From Candidatus Solincola jinzensis (GTDB lineage Bacteria > Actinomycetota > Geothermincolia > Geothermincolales > RBG-13-55-18): a stretch of 12,460 nucleotides of DNA. Of the stretch, positions 5,622 to 12,460 are shown piece by piece. Positions within the stretch are counted from its first letter, which is position 1. Every line of letters begins with the position of its first letter. The position numbers and the translations under genes were made by a program. The stretch lies in contig JACVJG010000030.1 of assembly GCA_015711875.1 (NCBI GenBank), positions 1 through 12,460 of the forward strand. The letters are read 5' to 3'. The notes beneath the pieces are model-generated. The model had not been told where the DNA came from and made no database searches. It saw nothing but the letters and a program-made list of their open reading frames with translations.

Positions 5622-8600
5622 AGGGGAGGAGGCGGGTGGCGCCGTTTGCGCCCACCGCCAGGGCGTTGGCCCCCAGCGGCGCAAGGCCGTAGAGGGTCCC
5701 CGAGAAGCCGTCGAGGCGCGTCCAGGTGCGGCCCCCGTCGATTGTCTTGAGCACCACGCCGCCCTCCCCCACCGCCCAGACGGTCATGGGGCTGACGGCG
5801 CAAACAGCGCGCAGGGCGAAAGGTACCATGAAGCGCCCGGGCGCTGCTGCGGCATCGAAATCGCTTGCGGCTTGAGAACCATGGCTCTCACCGATACCTT
5901 GCCGCCCTCCTGAAGAGACCCCGGCTATCCCTGGCGAACCGGCAGGCGTTTCGTTAGATTCGACCCCCTGTCCGTATCTGCCGCTTTCGCCCCCGCTTCC
6001 CGCCGTCTCCATATCTCCACATGTGTCCTTGTTCTCCTGGGCCACATCCGCGCTTCCTCCCACATCGCGGCGCATAAGGGTTTCCGCGGGGGTCGCGCGG
6101 TATCCGCCGCTGTCACCGCCCACCGCGACCCCACCGCATCGCTGACCGCTCCGCGATCCCTCGGGGGAGCCGCCCCCATCAAACGCCACGGCCTTTTCCC
6201 CGCCTCCTTCTTTAGTGGCGCAGGGCCCGCCGAATCCCGCCTCCTCGACCACGCACCCCGCGCCGTGATCGCCCGCCAGGGCCTGCTGGGTCCAGGTCAT
6301 CCCGCCGTTCTCGGTCTTTAGTATCACCCCGCCCTCCCCCACCGCCCAGGCGGTGGAGGCGTCAACGGCGGACACGGCATAAAGGGCGGCGCTGGTGCGG
6401 CTGTTCTGGCGCGCCCAAGTGGCGCCGCCGTTCTCGGTCTTCAGGATGGTGCCGCCCTCCCCCACCGCCCAGGCGTTGGAGGCATCGACGGCGGATATGC
6501 CGTAAAGGTCGGCCTGTGTCCCCGAGGCCTGCCTGGCCCAACTCTCACCCCCATCGCTGGTGCGCATTATGGTACCTCCATCCCCCACCGCCCAGGCGGT
6601 GGAGGCGTCATGGCAGAAGACCGCTCGCAAGGTGGAACTGGCCCCGAACGGGTGCTGTCTCCAGCTCGCTCCGCCATCGCCGGTCATGATGATCACCCCG
6701 CCCTCGCCCACCGCCCAGGCACGGGCGGGGCCGGAGGAAGCCACGCCGTAAAGCCACAGCGAGGTGCCCGAGTCCGCGCGTTCCCAGGTTTTCCCTCCGT
6801 CTCCTGAGCGCAGCACCGTGCCGCCCTCGCCAACCGCCCAGGCCACCCCGCCCGCCGACGCCACGGCGCTCAAGGTATATTCGCGCACCGTGAAGGTCAG
6901 GGGCGAGGAGCTCCCCACCGGCGTGCTCACGGTAAGGGAAACCGCTCCCTTCAACCCTGGAGGCACCCTCACCACTATCCGGGTATCCGACCAGTAATCG
7001 TAGGTCGTCGGCTTCCTGCCGCCGAGGGATACGAAGTTATCGGGGCCTTCCCGGGCGCCGAATCCCGAGCCGGTGATCTCCACCTGCGCGCCGGGCGGGC
7101 CGCTGGGGGGGCTCACGGGGAGAACCGTGGGCGGCACAAGCGCCGTGAAGCATACCGCGTTGGAGGCGGCCACGGGCGTGACCACCGACACCTTGACCTC
7201 TCCCGAGGCCCCTTGCGGCACACGGACCACGATGCGCTCATTGCTCCAGCTGACGTACTCCTGCGCCTTCGCGGCTCCGAAGGACACCCAGGAGGAGCCG
7301 CGCCCCGTCCCGAACCCCGAGCCGTATATGGAGATCTCGCCGCCCGTCACGGCCTCCCTGGGATCCAGGAAATCGATATGGGGTTTGACGGCCACGGGAA
7401 GGGGCGGCGGGCTCTTGCTAACGCTCACGGTCAGGGGATTGGAGGTTCCGGAGGTGGTCACCACCTTGACCTCCGCCCTCTCCGGCGCGTTGCCCGGTAC
7501 CGTGAGCCTGATGAGGTTATTGGTCCAGTAATCGAAGGAGGTCACCTTCACTCCCCCTACGAGCACGTAGGAATCGCCCTGCCGCGGCCCGAAGGAGGCC
7601 CCCGAGATGGTCAGGGGCTTGCCCGCCCTGCAGTAGCGGGGGCTTGCGCCTTCCAGCCTGGGAAGTATCGCTATCTTAAGCGCTCGCGACGCGCCCGTAG
7701 GGGTAGAAACCCTTACCTCCTCGAGTGGCGATGCCTCCGCGGGCACCGTCACCTTTATCACCCGATCCCCCCACGAGGCATAGCGCGAGGCCCGCACGGT
7801 CCCGAAGAGCACGCCGCCATCCGCGCCGTCCCCGAATGCCAGCCCGCACAGGGTCACCACGCTTCCGGACATCGCCGTGGCGGGGCTCACGGCATCAAGG
7901 CGCGGGAGATCGCGGTAATGGAGCACCGTGCCCAGGGCTCCCACCGCCCAAGCGGTGCCGTAGCGCGGAGCCGCCACCCCGCGCAGGGCGTTGTTGGTGC
8001 CTGTGTCCATGAATTTCCAGGTGCGCCCGCCATCGCTGGTGCTCGCGACCAACCCTCCCTTGCCGCATATCCACGCCTCTTCCTTTCCCGTCACGGCGAC
8101 ACCGGTGAGGTCGGCGTCCGTCCCAGGGTCTAGCGCGACCCAGGTGCGCCCGCCGTCGCTGGTACGCAGCACCGTCCCCTCCGCGCCCACCGTCCATACG
8201 TTGTCCGCGTCCACGCCTGAGATAGCGACCAGGTCCTCAGTGGTACCCGACTCCTGGAGGCTCCAGGACTCCCCAGCGTCATTGGTCCTCGCGATCACCC
8301 CTCCGCGCCCCACCGCCCAAGCGGTATCGGCGCTCACGGCGTAAACGGCGAGCAGGTCCCCGGCCTCCCGGCAATCCCTGCGGAACCATACCTGCCCACC
8401 GTCGTCGCTGCGTATCACGGTGCCCTTGCGTCCCACCGCCCAGACGACGCTGTCGCCGGCGCAAGCGATATCGTGAAGGTCATAAGCCGCTCGCGAGGGC
8501 TGCTCTTCCCAGCTTTTTCCTCCATCACGGGTATGCAGCACCAGGCCGTCCTTTCCCGCCGCCCAGGCTCTTTCGGCGTCGGCGGCGCAGACGCCGAAGA

Positions 8601-9768
8601 GGTCCTTCGCCGTCCCCGCGTAAACGGCATCCCAGGTGAAACCGCCGTCGGACGTCCTCAATACCGCGCCGGACTCTCCCGCCGCCCAGGCGTTGTCGGT
8701 CGAGGTGGCGCATGCGTCGAAGAGCCCGCGCCCGTCCCCTATGTACTGGGGTACCCAGGTAGCGCCGCCGTCGTAGGTGCGCAGCACGGTGCCGTTCTCC
8801 CCCGCCGCCCAGGCATTGTCGGTATCGGGAGCGTAGATGGACAACAGGTTGTTGCGGGAGCCGGAGTCCTGCGATGACCAGGTGGCGCCCCCGTCGGCGG
8901 TGCGGCGCATGAACCCGCCGCTTCCCGTGGCCCAGGCGTTGCTCGCGTCCACGGCGAACACCGCTGCAAGGGGGGCTTTGACGTCCGCATCCTGGGCGCG
9001 CCAGGTCGCCCCGCCGTCCTCCGTTTTCACGATGACCCCCGTCTCCCCCGCCGCCCAGGCGATGCCCGGAGCGGGCAGGTAAATGGCCTTGAGGTGGTCC
9101 CCGGTGCCGGTGGCGAGGAGGCGCCAGGTGGACCCGCCGTCCTCCGTCACCAGCACGCTGCCGTTCTCCCCCGCCGCCCAGGCGTTTTCCTCGTCCAGGG
9201 CGGCGACGGCGAAGAGGGCGCTCCTCACCCCGGGGTCGAAACGCTCCCAGGAGGTCCCACCATCGGTGGTGCGCAGCACCACCGGCCCCTCCGCCACCGC
9301 CCAGGCGGCATCCCCCGCCAAGGCCACGATATCGTAAACGTCCCTGCCCGTGCCCGCGTCCAGTTTCTCCCAGGTGGCGCCCCCGTCCACCGTCCTCAAC
9401 ACCGTCCCCCGGCGGCCGGCCGCCCAGGCCACCCCCGCGGCGCCGGGTGGAGAAGATATGGCGAGGAGGTCCTCTTCCACCCCGGTGGCCTGGGGTATCC
9501 AGGTCGAGCCGCCATCCACGGTGCGGAAAACGAAGCCGCCGTCGCATGCCAGCCACGCGTGATCGGGGTCCGTGCCGGTTACGTCATGGCATGCAGTGGG
9601 GGCACGCTCGCCAGGCTCATCGCCCAGCTGGGCGCGCAACACCCACCTCGTGTGGGCCCTCGCCGCGGCATAGCCGGAGGGAGGGAACGCGGACAGGGCC
9701 GCCAGCAGTATGCACGCCAAGAGGCAGGCAAAGAGGGGGGCGAGGTCATCTCCCTTCCCTGCCTTCAC
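5620..9768 (-). CDS. Giant secreted Ycf48-like propeller / IPT-TIG protein
   Basis: Numbered from GTG 9768, the protein has 1382 residues. Residues 1-38 form a Sec signal: basic start, hydrophobic 'PLFACLLACILLAALSAF', then 'AAARA'. Residues ~39-620 hold 14 Ycf48/BNR-like repeats of the form 'AWAVG..GTVLRT.DGG.TW', with a strict 41-residue period over most of the stretch. Four IPT/TIG domains follow (~621-701, 702-784, 794-876, 878-961), each with 'P..G..G..V.I.G.GFG' and 'W....I.V.VP'. Seven more Ycf48-like repeats end the protein, interrupted at ~1166-1314 by a Gly/Ser-rich insert. Since Ycf48 is a seven-bladed propeller, 14+7 suggests three propellers. No anchor or sorting signal is visible; it is probably a surface or extracellular scaffold. 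The frame stays open back to an ATG at 10014, but those 82 extra residues are Arg-rich and unlike a gene start. A purine-rich GGGAAGG precedes the GTG. Confidence 0.85.
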   Translation of the reverse strand: MKAGKGDDLAPLFACLLACILLAALSAFPPSGYAAARAHTRWVLRAQLGDEPGERAPTACHDVTGTDPDHAWLACDGGFVFRTVDGGSTWIPQATGVEEDLLAISSPPGAAGVAWAAGRRGTVLRTVDGGATWEKLDAGTGRDVYDIVALAGDAAWAVAEGPVVLRTTDGGTSWERFDPGVRSALFAVAALDEENAWAAGENGSVLVTEDGGSTWRLLATGTGDHLKAIYLPAPGIAWAAGETGVIVKTEDGGATWRAQDADVKAPLAAVFAVDASNAWATGSGGFMRRTADGGATWSSQDSGSRNNLLSIYAPDTDNAWAAGENGTVLRTYDGGATWVPQYIGDGRGLFDACATSTDNAWAAGESGAVLRTSDGGFTWDAVYAGTAKDLFGVCAADAERAWAAGKDGLVLHTRDGGKSWEEQPSRAAYDLHDIACAGDSVVWAVGRKGTVIRSDDGGQVWFRRDCREAGDLLAVYAVSADTAWAVGRGGVIARTNDAGESWSLQESGTTEDLVAISGVDADNVWTVGAEGTVLRTSDGGRTWVALDPGTDADLTGVAVTGKEEAWICGKGGLVASTSDGGRTWKFMDTGTNNALRGVAAPRYGTAWAVGALGTVLHYRDLPRLDAVSPATAMSGSVVTLCGLAFGDGADGGVLFGTVRASRYASWGDRVIKVTVPAEASPLEEVRVSTPTGASRALKIAILPRLEGASPRYCRAGKPLTISGASFGPRQGDSYVLVGGVKVTSFDYWTNNLIRLTVPGNAPERAEVKVVTTSGTSNPLTVSVSKSPPPLPVAVKPHIDFLDPREAVTGGEISIYGSGFGTGRGSSWVSFGAAKAQEYVSWSNERIVVRVPQGASGEVKVSVVTPVAASNAVCFTALVPPTVLPVSPPSGPPGAQVEITGSGFGAREGPDNFVSLGGRKPTTYDYWSDTRIVVRVPPGLKGAVSLTVSTPVGSSSPLTFTVREYTLSAVASAGGVAWAVGEGGTVLRSGDGGKTWERADSGTSLWLYGVASSGPARAWAVGEGGVIIMTGDGGASWRQHPFGASSTLRAVFCHDASTAWAVGDGGTIMRTSDGGESWARQASGTQADLYGISAVDASNAWAVGEGGTILKTENGGATWARQNSRTSAALYAVSAVDASTAWAVGEGGVILKTENGGMTWTQQALAGDHGAGCVVEEAGFGGPCATKEGGGEKAVAFDGGGSPEGSRSGQRCGGVAVGGDSGGYRATPAETLMRRDVGGSADVAQENKDTCGDMETAGSGGESGRYGQGVESNETPAGSPGIAGVSSGGRQGIGESHGSQAASDFDAAAAPGRFMVPFALRAVCAVSPMTVWAVGEGGVVLKTIDGGRTWTRLDGFSGTLYGLAPLGANALAVGANGATRLLP
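5827..6273 (-). other. Low-complexity ~149-residue insert splitting a Ycf48 repeat
   Basis: Repeats on the C-terminal side recur every 41 residues, but the step between the fifth and sixth repeats is 190, so about 149 residues have been added between 'TWTQQAL' and 'VPFALRAV'. The insert is rich in Gly, Ser, Glu and Ala, with scattered Cys ('GGDSGGY', 'AGSGGESGRYGQG'), and looks disordered. The reading frame is kept throughout. It resembles neither the propeller repeats nor the TIG domains. Confidence 0.7.
6886..7908 (-). repeat. Block of four IPT/TIG domains inside the giant protein gene
   Basis: Four consecutive domains of roughly 80 residues each start with 'P.L..VSP....G..V.I.G..FG' and end with 'V.VVTP.G.SN.LTF'. 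These are immunoglobulin-like IPT/TIG folds, common in cell-surface proteins. They separate the 14-repeat and 7-repeat propeller regions and probably act as a rigid spacer. Confidence 0.8.
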
Positions 9769-10154
9769 TGCCTTCCCTCTCTTATAAAACCCTGTTTCCT
9801 TCAACCCGAAAGGAAGGGCCGTGGCGGGCTTCCCGGCGGACGGGACACGCCGCGCTGCCCGCGCTATGCGCGTTTTTCTTGTTCGCTTCATTCCCCGAAC
9901 CATGGAAGCGCCCCGCGATCCGGGATACGCACCGCTGTTTTTCGGCGCTCTAATGCCCGGTCTGCGTATCCCGCTTGCTTTTACCCTTTGCATCGCGCCC
10001 TTCCCTGACGGCAACCCTGGCTATACCTGTACCGAGGCCATGCTACCCGGCGAATACTCCCGACCACATTCTACAACACCGGCTCTCTGCGATACCCACC
10101 TCACCCCATATCGCATCCCCGCCTTGTCCCTCCCCATGCCACTCCCCTGACCCC
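9769..10154. other. Upstream region of the giant protein gene
   Basis: The minus frame of the giant protein stays open here up to an ATG at 10014, but the composition differs and I treat this as non-coding. TTCCTT-N8-AAGGAA (9796-9815) is an inverted repeat just upstream of the chosen start. TATAAG on the minus strand (about 9783-9788) could be a -10, but no -35 is placed correctly. Nothing else is recognised. Confidence 0.45.
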
Positions 10155-10576
10155 TTCGGACGGGTGTTCAGATCCGTGGCCTCTACCTGCGCGGAGGCCT
10201 TTCCTGCCGAACTCAAGGCCTACAAGCCCTTCTCGGTACTGGCACTGCAGACGGACAACGGAGCCGAGTTCCTCGGCCACTTCGCACGCTCCGCTGAGGA
10301 GGAGCTCATCACCCACTACTTCAGCCACCCCTGCTACCCCAAGGGGAACGCCTTCATGGAGCGCGTAAGACACAGACCACCAAATATGAGCTCTGGGCCT
10401 TCAAGGAAGCTGATACGGTCAGGGATCTCAACCAGCTGGTTGACGAGCGGAACTACCCCTACAACTGCGTGAGGCCCCATCAGAGCCTCGGATACCTGAC
10501 GCCCATGGAGTTCCTGGCCAAACGGGGTGAGAGAAGCAGGGATAGCAGGGATAGGGAATATATGTACGCGATGTAG
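10155..10576 (+). pseudogene. Frameshifted DDE transposase/integrase-core remnant
   Basis: One frame gives 'PFSVLALQTDNGAEFLGHF' and 'HYFSHPCYPKGNAFMERV' (~10224-10367). This is the second half of an rve integrase core with the second Asp (QTDNG) and the Glu region (MERV). A different frame then continues with 'TTKYELWAFKEADTVRDLN' and 'YNCVRPHQSLGYLTPMEFL' up to TAG 10574-10576, the normal C-terminal end of such transposases. The switch lies between about 10367 and 10376 and equals loss of one base. The first catalytic Asp and the N-terminal DNA-binding domain are absent, so the element is dead. Family style resembles IS481/IS3-group transposases; the group is not certain. I found no terminal inverted repeats. 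Confidence 0.82.
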
Positions 10577-10597
10577 TGAACCAGCGCATCCGGCCTG

Positions 10598-10627
10598 TTG
10601 ACAGTAATGGAAAATCCTTGCTAATAT
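10598..10627 (+). promoter_or_regulatory. Sigma70-type promoter for the small lipoprotein gene
   Basis: A perfect TTGACA (10598-10603), an 18-base spacer and TAATAT (10622-10627; four of six to consensus) lie 22 bases past the stop of the dead transposase and 138 bases before the lipoprotein start. It is the best promoter match I found in the window. Its position at the transposase edge suggests it may be an outward promoter from the old insertion element. Confidence 0.6.
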
Positions 10628-10668
10628 CCATCTGGGTATAGGGCAAGGGCAGATCATCAGTCCTTCTG

Positions 10669-10723
10669 ACGGCAATCGCCGTGCTCTCAAAGAGCGCCCA
10701 TAACGCCAAGCCGGTGATGGGCG
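10669..10723 (+). ncRNA. Structured 5' leader with three consecutive hairpins
   Basis: Between promoter and gene the transcript can form ACGGC-AATC-GCCGT (10669-10682), then directly GCTCT-CAA-AGAGC (10683-10695), then CGCCCAT (10695-10701) with ATGGGCG (10717-10723). The third stem can continue inside with CGCC and GGTG after an AA bulge. An 11-bp imperfect direct repeat (AATATCGGCTC, AATATTGGCTC; 10729-10750) follows, and then the ribosome binding site. Three tightly packed stems in a ~140-base leader suggest cis-regulation; I do not recognise a known riboswitch class. Confidence 0.4.
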
Positions 10724-10764
10724 GGAAGAATATCGGCTCAATATTGGCTCGTTAAGGAGGCGAG

Positions 10765-11256
10765 ATGTTCTCAGGCGCAAAGATGCGGAGGAATTCCTAC
10801 TACCTTCACCTTCTCACCTCTTTTACGGTGGTTCTCATGCTGGTCGTATCGGTGGTAGCCGTCTCCTGCGGCTCGGGCGGCAGCGAAGCGACGGGGGAAG
10901 CGCAGACGGCAAGCCAGGAGGAGAACGCGCAGAACCTGGGGCGTATCATGGCCCACCGCAACCAGCTGGAGGGAGAGTTGAACGAGCCGGTGGACGCGGT
11001 GATATCCGGCGACATCACCGCCGCCGCGGAGGCGGGAGATGAGACCTGGATACTGGTAAGGGTTGCGGATTTCCGCACCACCAGCGTCCCCCAGGGCACG
11101 CTCAAGGCGGCTCCGGGAAGCGAGCTCTCTGTGCGGCTGAGAATCGTGGAAGGCCAGGAGCAACCGGCCGTCGGTGACCGGGCGGAAATAAACGCACGCG
11201 TCTCCAAGAGCGCGGAGGGGCCGGTTATCATCGGCAGGGCCTACCGGGTGCTTTGA
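10765..11256 (+). CDS. Small secreted lipoprotein, function unknown
   Basis: 163 residues. AAGGAGG (10754-10760) lies four bases before the ATG. Residues ~8-34 are a basic N-region and hydrophobic stretch ('LLTSFTVVLMLVVSVVAVS') before Cys35, a plausible lipid attachment site, followed by a Gly/Ser/Glu linker ('GSGGSEATGE'). The mature part looks globular with beta-strand-like segments ('ETWILVRVADF', 'SELSVRLRIVE', 'DRAEINARVS', 'GPVIIGRAYRVL'). I do not recognise the family; an OB-like small beta-barrel is conceivable but unproven. The gene has its own promoter and a structured leader, and a candidate terminator follows about 35 bases after the stop. Confidence 0.75.
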   Translation: MFSGAKMRRNSYYLHLLTSFTVVLMLVVSVVAVSCGSGGSEATGEAQTASQEENAQNLGRIMAHRNQLEGELNEPVDAVISGDITAAAEAGDETWILVRVADFRTTSVPQGTLKAAPGSELSVRLRIVEGQEQPAVGDRAEINARVSKSAEGPVIIGRAYRVL

Positions 11257-11290
11257 GCGCGTGCGTAGCGGAAGGGTCATGCCATCGCTA

Positions 11291-11331
11291 CCGTCGATAT
11301 GTGGCGCTTAAAAAGTAGGCGCAGCCGACGG
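11291..11331 (+). terminator. Nested inverted repeat after the small lipoprotein gene
   Basis: CCGTCG (11291-11296) pairs with CGACGG (11326-11331), and inside them GCGC (11304-11307) pairs with GCGC (11319-11322). The sequence after the outer stem is CATATTTGTT, moderately T-rich. Its position 35 bases after the TGA suits a terminator, though internal loops weaken the stem. Confidence 0.35.
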
Positions 11332-11892
11332 CATATTTGTTGACTGATTGCGTCCATGTCGGCGTAAGACATTCAAGTGGAGATGGTATGAAAGCGACCA
11401 GATGAGCTTGATGGAAGCAACCAAGATAATGGCTAAGCGCTAGATCGAGGATGAACCCGCGGCGAATAGTCGTATGTATGGTGTCAGGGCAGCAGACAAG
11501 GGCCGTTGCTCTCCAGGTGGGGCGCGATAACGGACCTTGACAGGGCGTATAAGGGGTTAGCGTAGGGCAAAGCGGCGCGTGATGAACCCGGCCTTATCAA
11601 GAGCCGGGAGTGGTTGAGTGACGCTGTTTGCGGCATGAAGACCCGCGTGATCGCGTTCATCTCCCGAGGTGCCACACCGCCAGGAAATGGTTCACAACCT
11701 TGAGATCCATATCTCCATGCGCCTGAGTCTGCATTTCCTTTGCTGTTTATGAAACCTGTTTCGCTCTTGCGAGCGGGAAGGCGAAGAGGGGGGAGCTTAA
11801 AGATGAAAAGGCGGAAGCCTGCAAGTTTGTTCCATGTATAGAACTGGGTTGTCGCGTTAAAAAGCCTTAGAGGAACACGGGGGTGTGAACGG
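11332..11892. other. Gene-poor stretch and leader of the downstream secreted protein
   Basis: No open frame here has convincing coding character; the long minus-strand frame crossing it continues as an antisense shadow of the next gene. Visible structures are CCCGGC-N10-GCCGGG (11587-11608), GAAAC-CT-GTTTC (11751-11762) immediately followed by CGCTC-TTGC-GAGCG (11762-11775), and AGGC-GGAA-GCCT with a GNRA loop (around 11809-11820). TATAGA at 11837-11842 could be a -10 for the gene at 11893, but no -35 is evident. The first half may be a decayed gene or mobile element; I could not identify it. Confidence 0.4.
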
Positions 11893-12460
11893 ATGAAGTC
11901 GAAGAAATCGGTCATGGGATGGAAAGCGAGGCTGGTGGCCATCAGCGCGCTGTTGATGCTGTTGAGCGGCTTCCTGCCTGCATTCCCGGCCGCTCTCAGG
12001 CCGGAGGTGGCGCGCGCCCAGGGCGGCGGCAGCATATCCGGCACCGTGACCTGCAACGCGGGATCGCTGGAAGGCGTGGAGGCAGCGGCGTACATATGGG
12101 ATGAGGGATGGGGCTGGTGGAGCTATGCCGGCGACGATTTCACCGCCTCCGACGGCACCTACGAGATAAGCGGCCTCGAGGCCGGCTATTACATAGTCGA
12201 GTTCATCCCCCCTTCGGACAGCTACTACATCTCCAGGTTCTACGACAACCAGTTCATGGGGTACCGTGGCGAGGAGGACACCCACGATTTCTGGGTGGAC
12301 GAAAGCAACCCCGCCACAGGCATAGATGTTTTCCTGGAAGAAGGCGGAAAGATCTCCGGACGGGTCACCTCCGCTTCCGAGCCTGACGGCGTGGACAACG
12401 TGTGGGTTCGGAAGTGCGTCGTGGAGGGTAAGTTGGTCTCCCGCGCGTGGACGGGGGAGG
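11893..12460 (+). CDS. Secreted carboxypeptidase-regulatory-like repeat protein (3' partial)
   Basis: The frame opens at ATG 11893 and is still open after 189 codons at the window edge. Residues 1-42 are a Sec signal: 'MKSKKSVMGWKAR', hydrophobic 'LVAISALLMLLSGFLPAF', ending at 'ARA' before 'QGGG'. A carboxypeptidase-regulatory-like (CarboxypepD_reg/Cna-B-type) beta domain follows from ~46: 'GSISGTV' to 'SDGTYEISGLEAGYYIVEF' (87-104) and 'ATGIDVFLEEG' (141-151). A second begins at 'KISGRVTS' (153-160). Such tandem domains usually form rods or stalks on large surface proteins, so a long protein is expected to the right. GGGGGT lies eight bases before the ATG, a moderate ribosome binding site; an in-frame ATG at codon 8 is the alternative start. 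Confidence 0.8.
   Translation, partial: MKSKKSVMGWKARLVAISALLMLLSGFLPAFPAALRPEVARAQGGGSISGTVTCNAGSLEGVEAAAYIWDEGWGWWSYAGDDFTASDGTYEISGLEAGYYIVEFIPPSDSYYISRFYDNQFMGYRGEEDTHDFWVDESNPATGIDVFLEEGGKISGRVTSASEPDGVDNVWVRKCVVEGKLVSRAWTGE

Noticed and set aside
7213..8133. 306-codon plus-strand frame
   Set aside because: Antisense shadow of the TIG and propeller region; no signal, motif or ribosome binding site.
8525..9556. 343-codon minus-strand frame
   Set aside because: Alternative frame of the giant Ycf48/TIG gene; its Arg/Gly-rich repeats merely mirror the 123-bp coding period.
9094..10008. 304-codon plus-strand frame
   Set aside because: Antisense to the N-terminal propellers and signal sequence of the giant protein; high GC keeps such frames open.
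10635..10750. Match to a c-di-GMP or cobalamin riboswitch
   Set aside because: A few short phrases (AACGCCAAGCC) look similar to the c-di-GMP-I core, but the conserved order and remaining core elements are absent.
10771..11280. 169-codon minus-strand frame opposite the small lipoprotein
   Set aside because: The plus strand has a promoter, strong ribosome binding site and lipoprotein signal; the minus product has none of these.
11484..12095. 203-codon minus-strand frame
   Set aside because: Its first third is antisense to the signal-peptide gene at 11893, and the rest lies in non-coding DNA with no motif or ribosome binding site.

Overview
The window is GC-rich bacterial DNA. Proteins with 'WYFAEG...ICER.MYF' repeats, a large Ycf48-type propeller protein, PD40/TolB-like and carboxypeptidase-regulatory-like secreted proteins, and a short QueG-like double iron-sulfur protein together suggest an uncultured anaerobic lineage. 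My best guess is a Geothermincolia-like actinobacterium. That assignment rests on protein style, not on a marker gene. The cargo is mostly exported: two lipoproteins, a very large secreted repeat protein, and a secreted protein running off the right edge. Housekeeping content is thin. I see no tRNA, rRNA, CRISPR array or recognisable defence system.

Layout. 1-198 (+) is the C-terminal end of a DUF5719-like surface protein. It converges on 280-822 (-), a 5'-truncated relative that begins inside a repeat and overlaps by four bases the stop of a QueG-like 4Fe-4S protein (819-1625, -). A gap with two strong inverted repeats (1663-1692, 1796-1834) follows. Next come a frameshifted 3' duplicate (1943-2072, -) and its intact parent, a PD40/TolB-like lipoprotein (2086-3378, -). 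A divergent gap leads to a DUF763 protein with a helix-hairpin-helix motif (3855-4937, +).

4938-5619 is a repeat-built intergenic region: a 74-bp-spaced repeat pair, then a perfect 121-bp tandem duplication, then a palindrome covering the stop codon of the next gene. That gene (5620-9768, -) is the dominant feature: a secreted protein of about 1380 residues with 14 Ycf48-like repeats, four IPT/TIG domains, and seven more Ycf48-like repeats. A 149-residue low-complexity insertion interrupts the last group.

Beyond it lie a broken DDE transposase (10155-10576, +), a good sigma70-type promoter at its 3' edge, a leader with three consecutive hairpins, and a small lipoprotein gene (10765-11256, +). 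After a 636-bp stretch with no convincing gene, a secreted protein starts at 11893 (+) and is cut by the window end.

Nothing here forms an obvious multi-gene pathway; most genes look like single transcription units. Signs of remodelling recur: truncation, 3' duplication with frameshift, tandem duplication, a transposase remnant. The most unusual items are the 14+4+7 architecture with its insertion, the exact 121-bp duplication, and the structured leader behind the transposase remnant.
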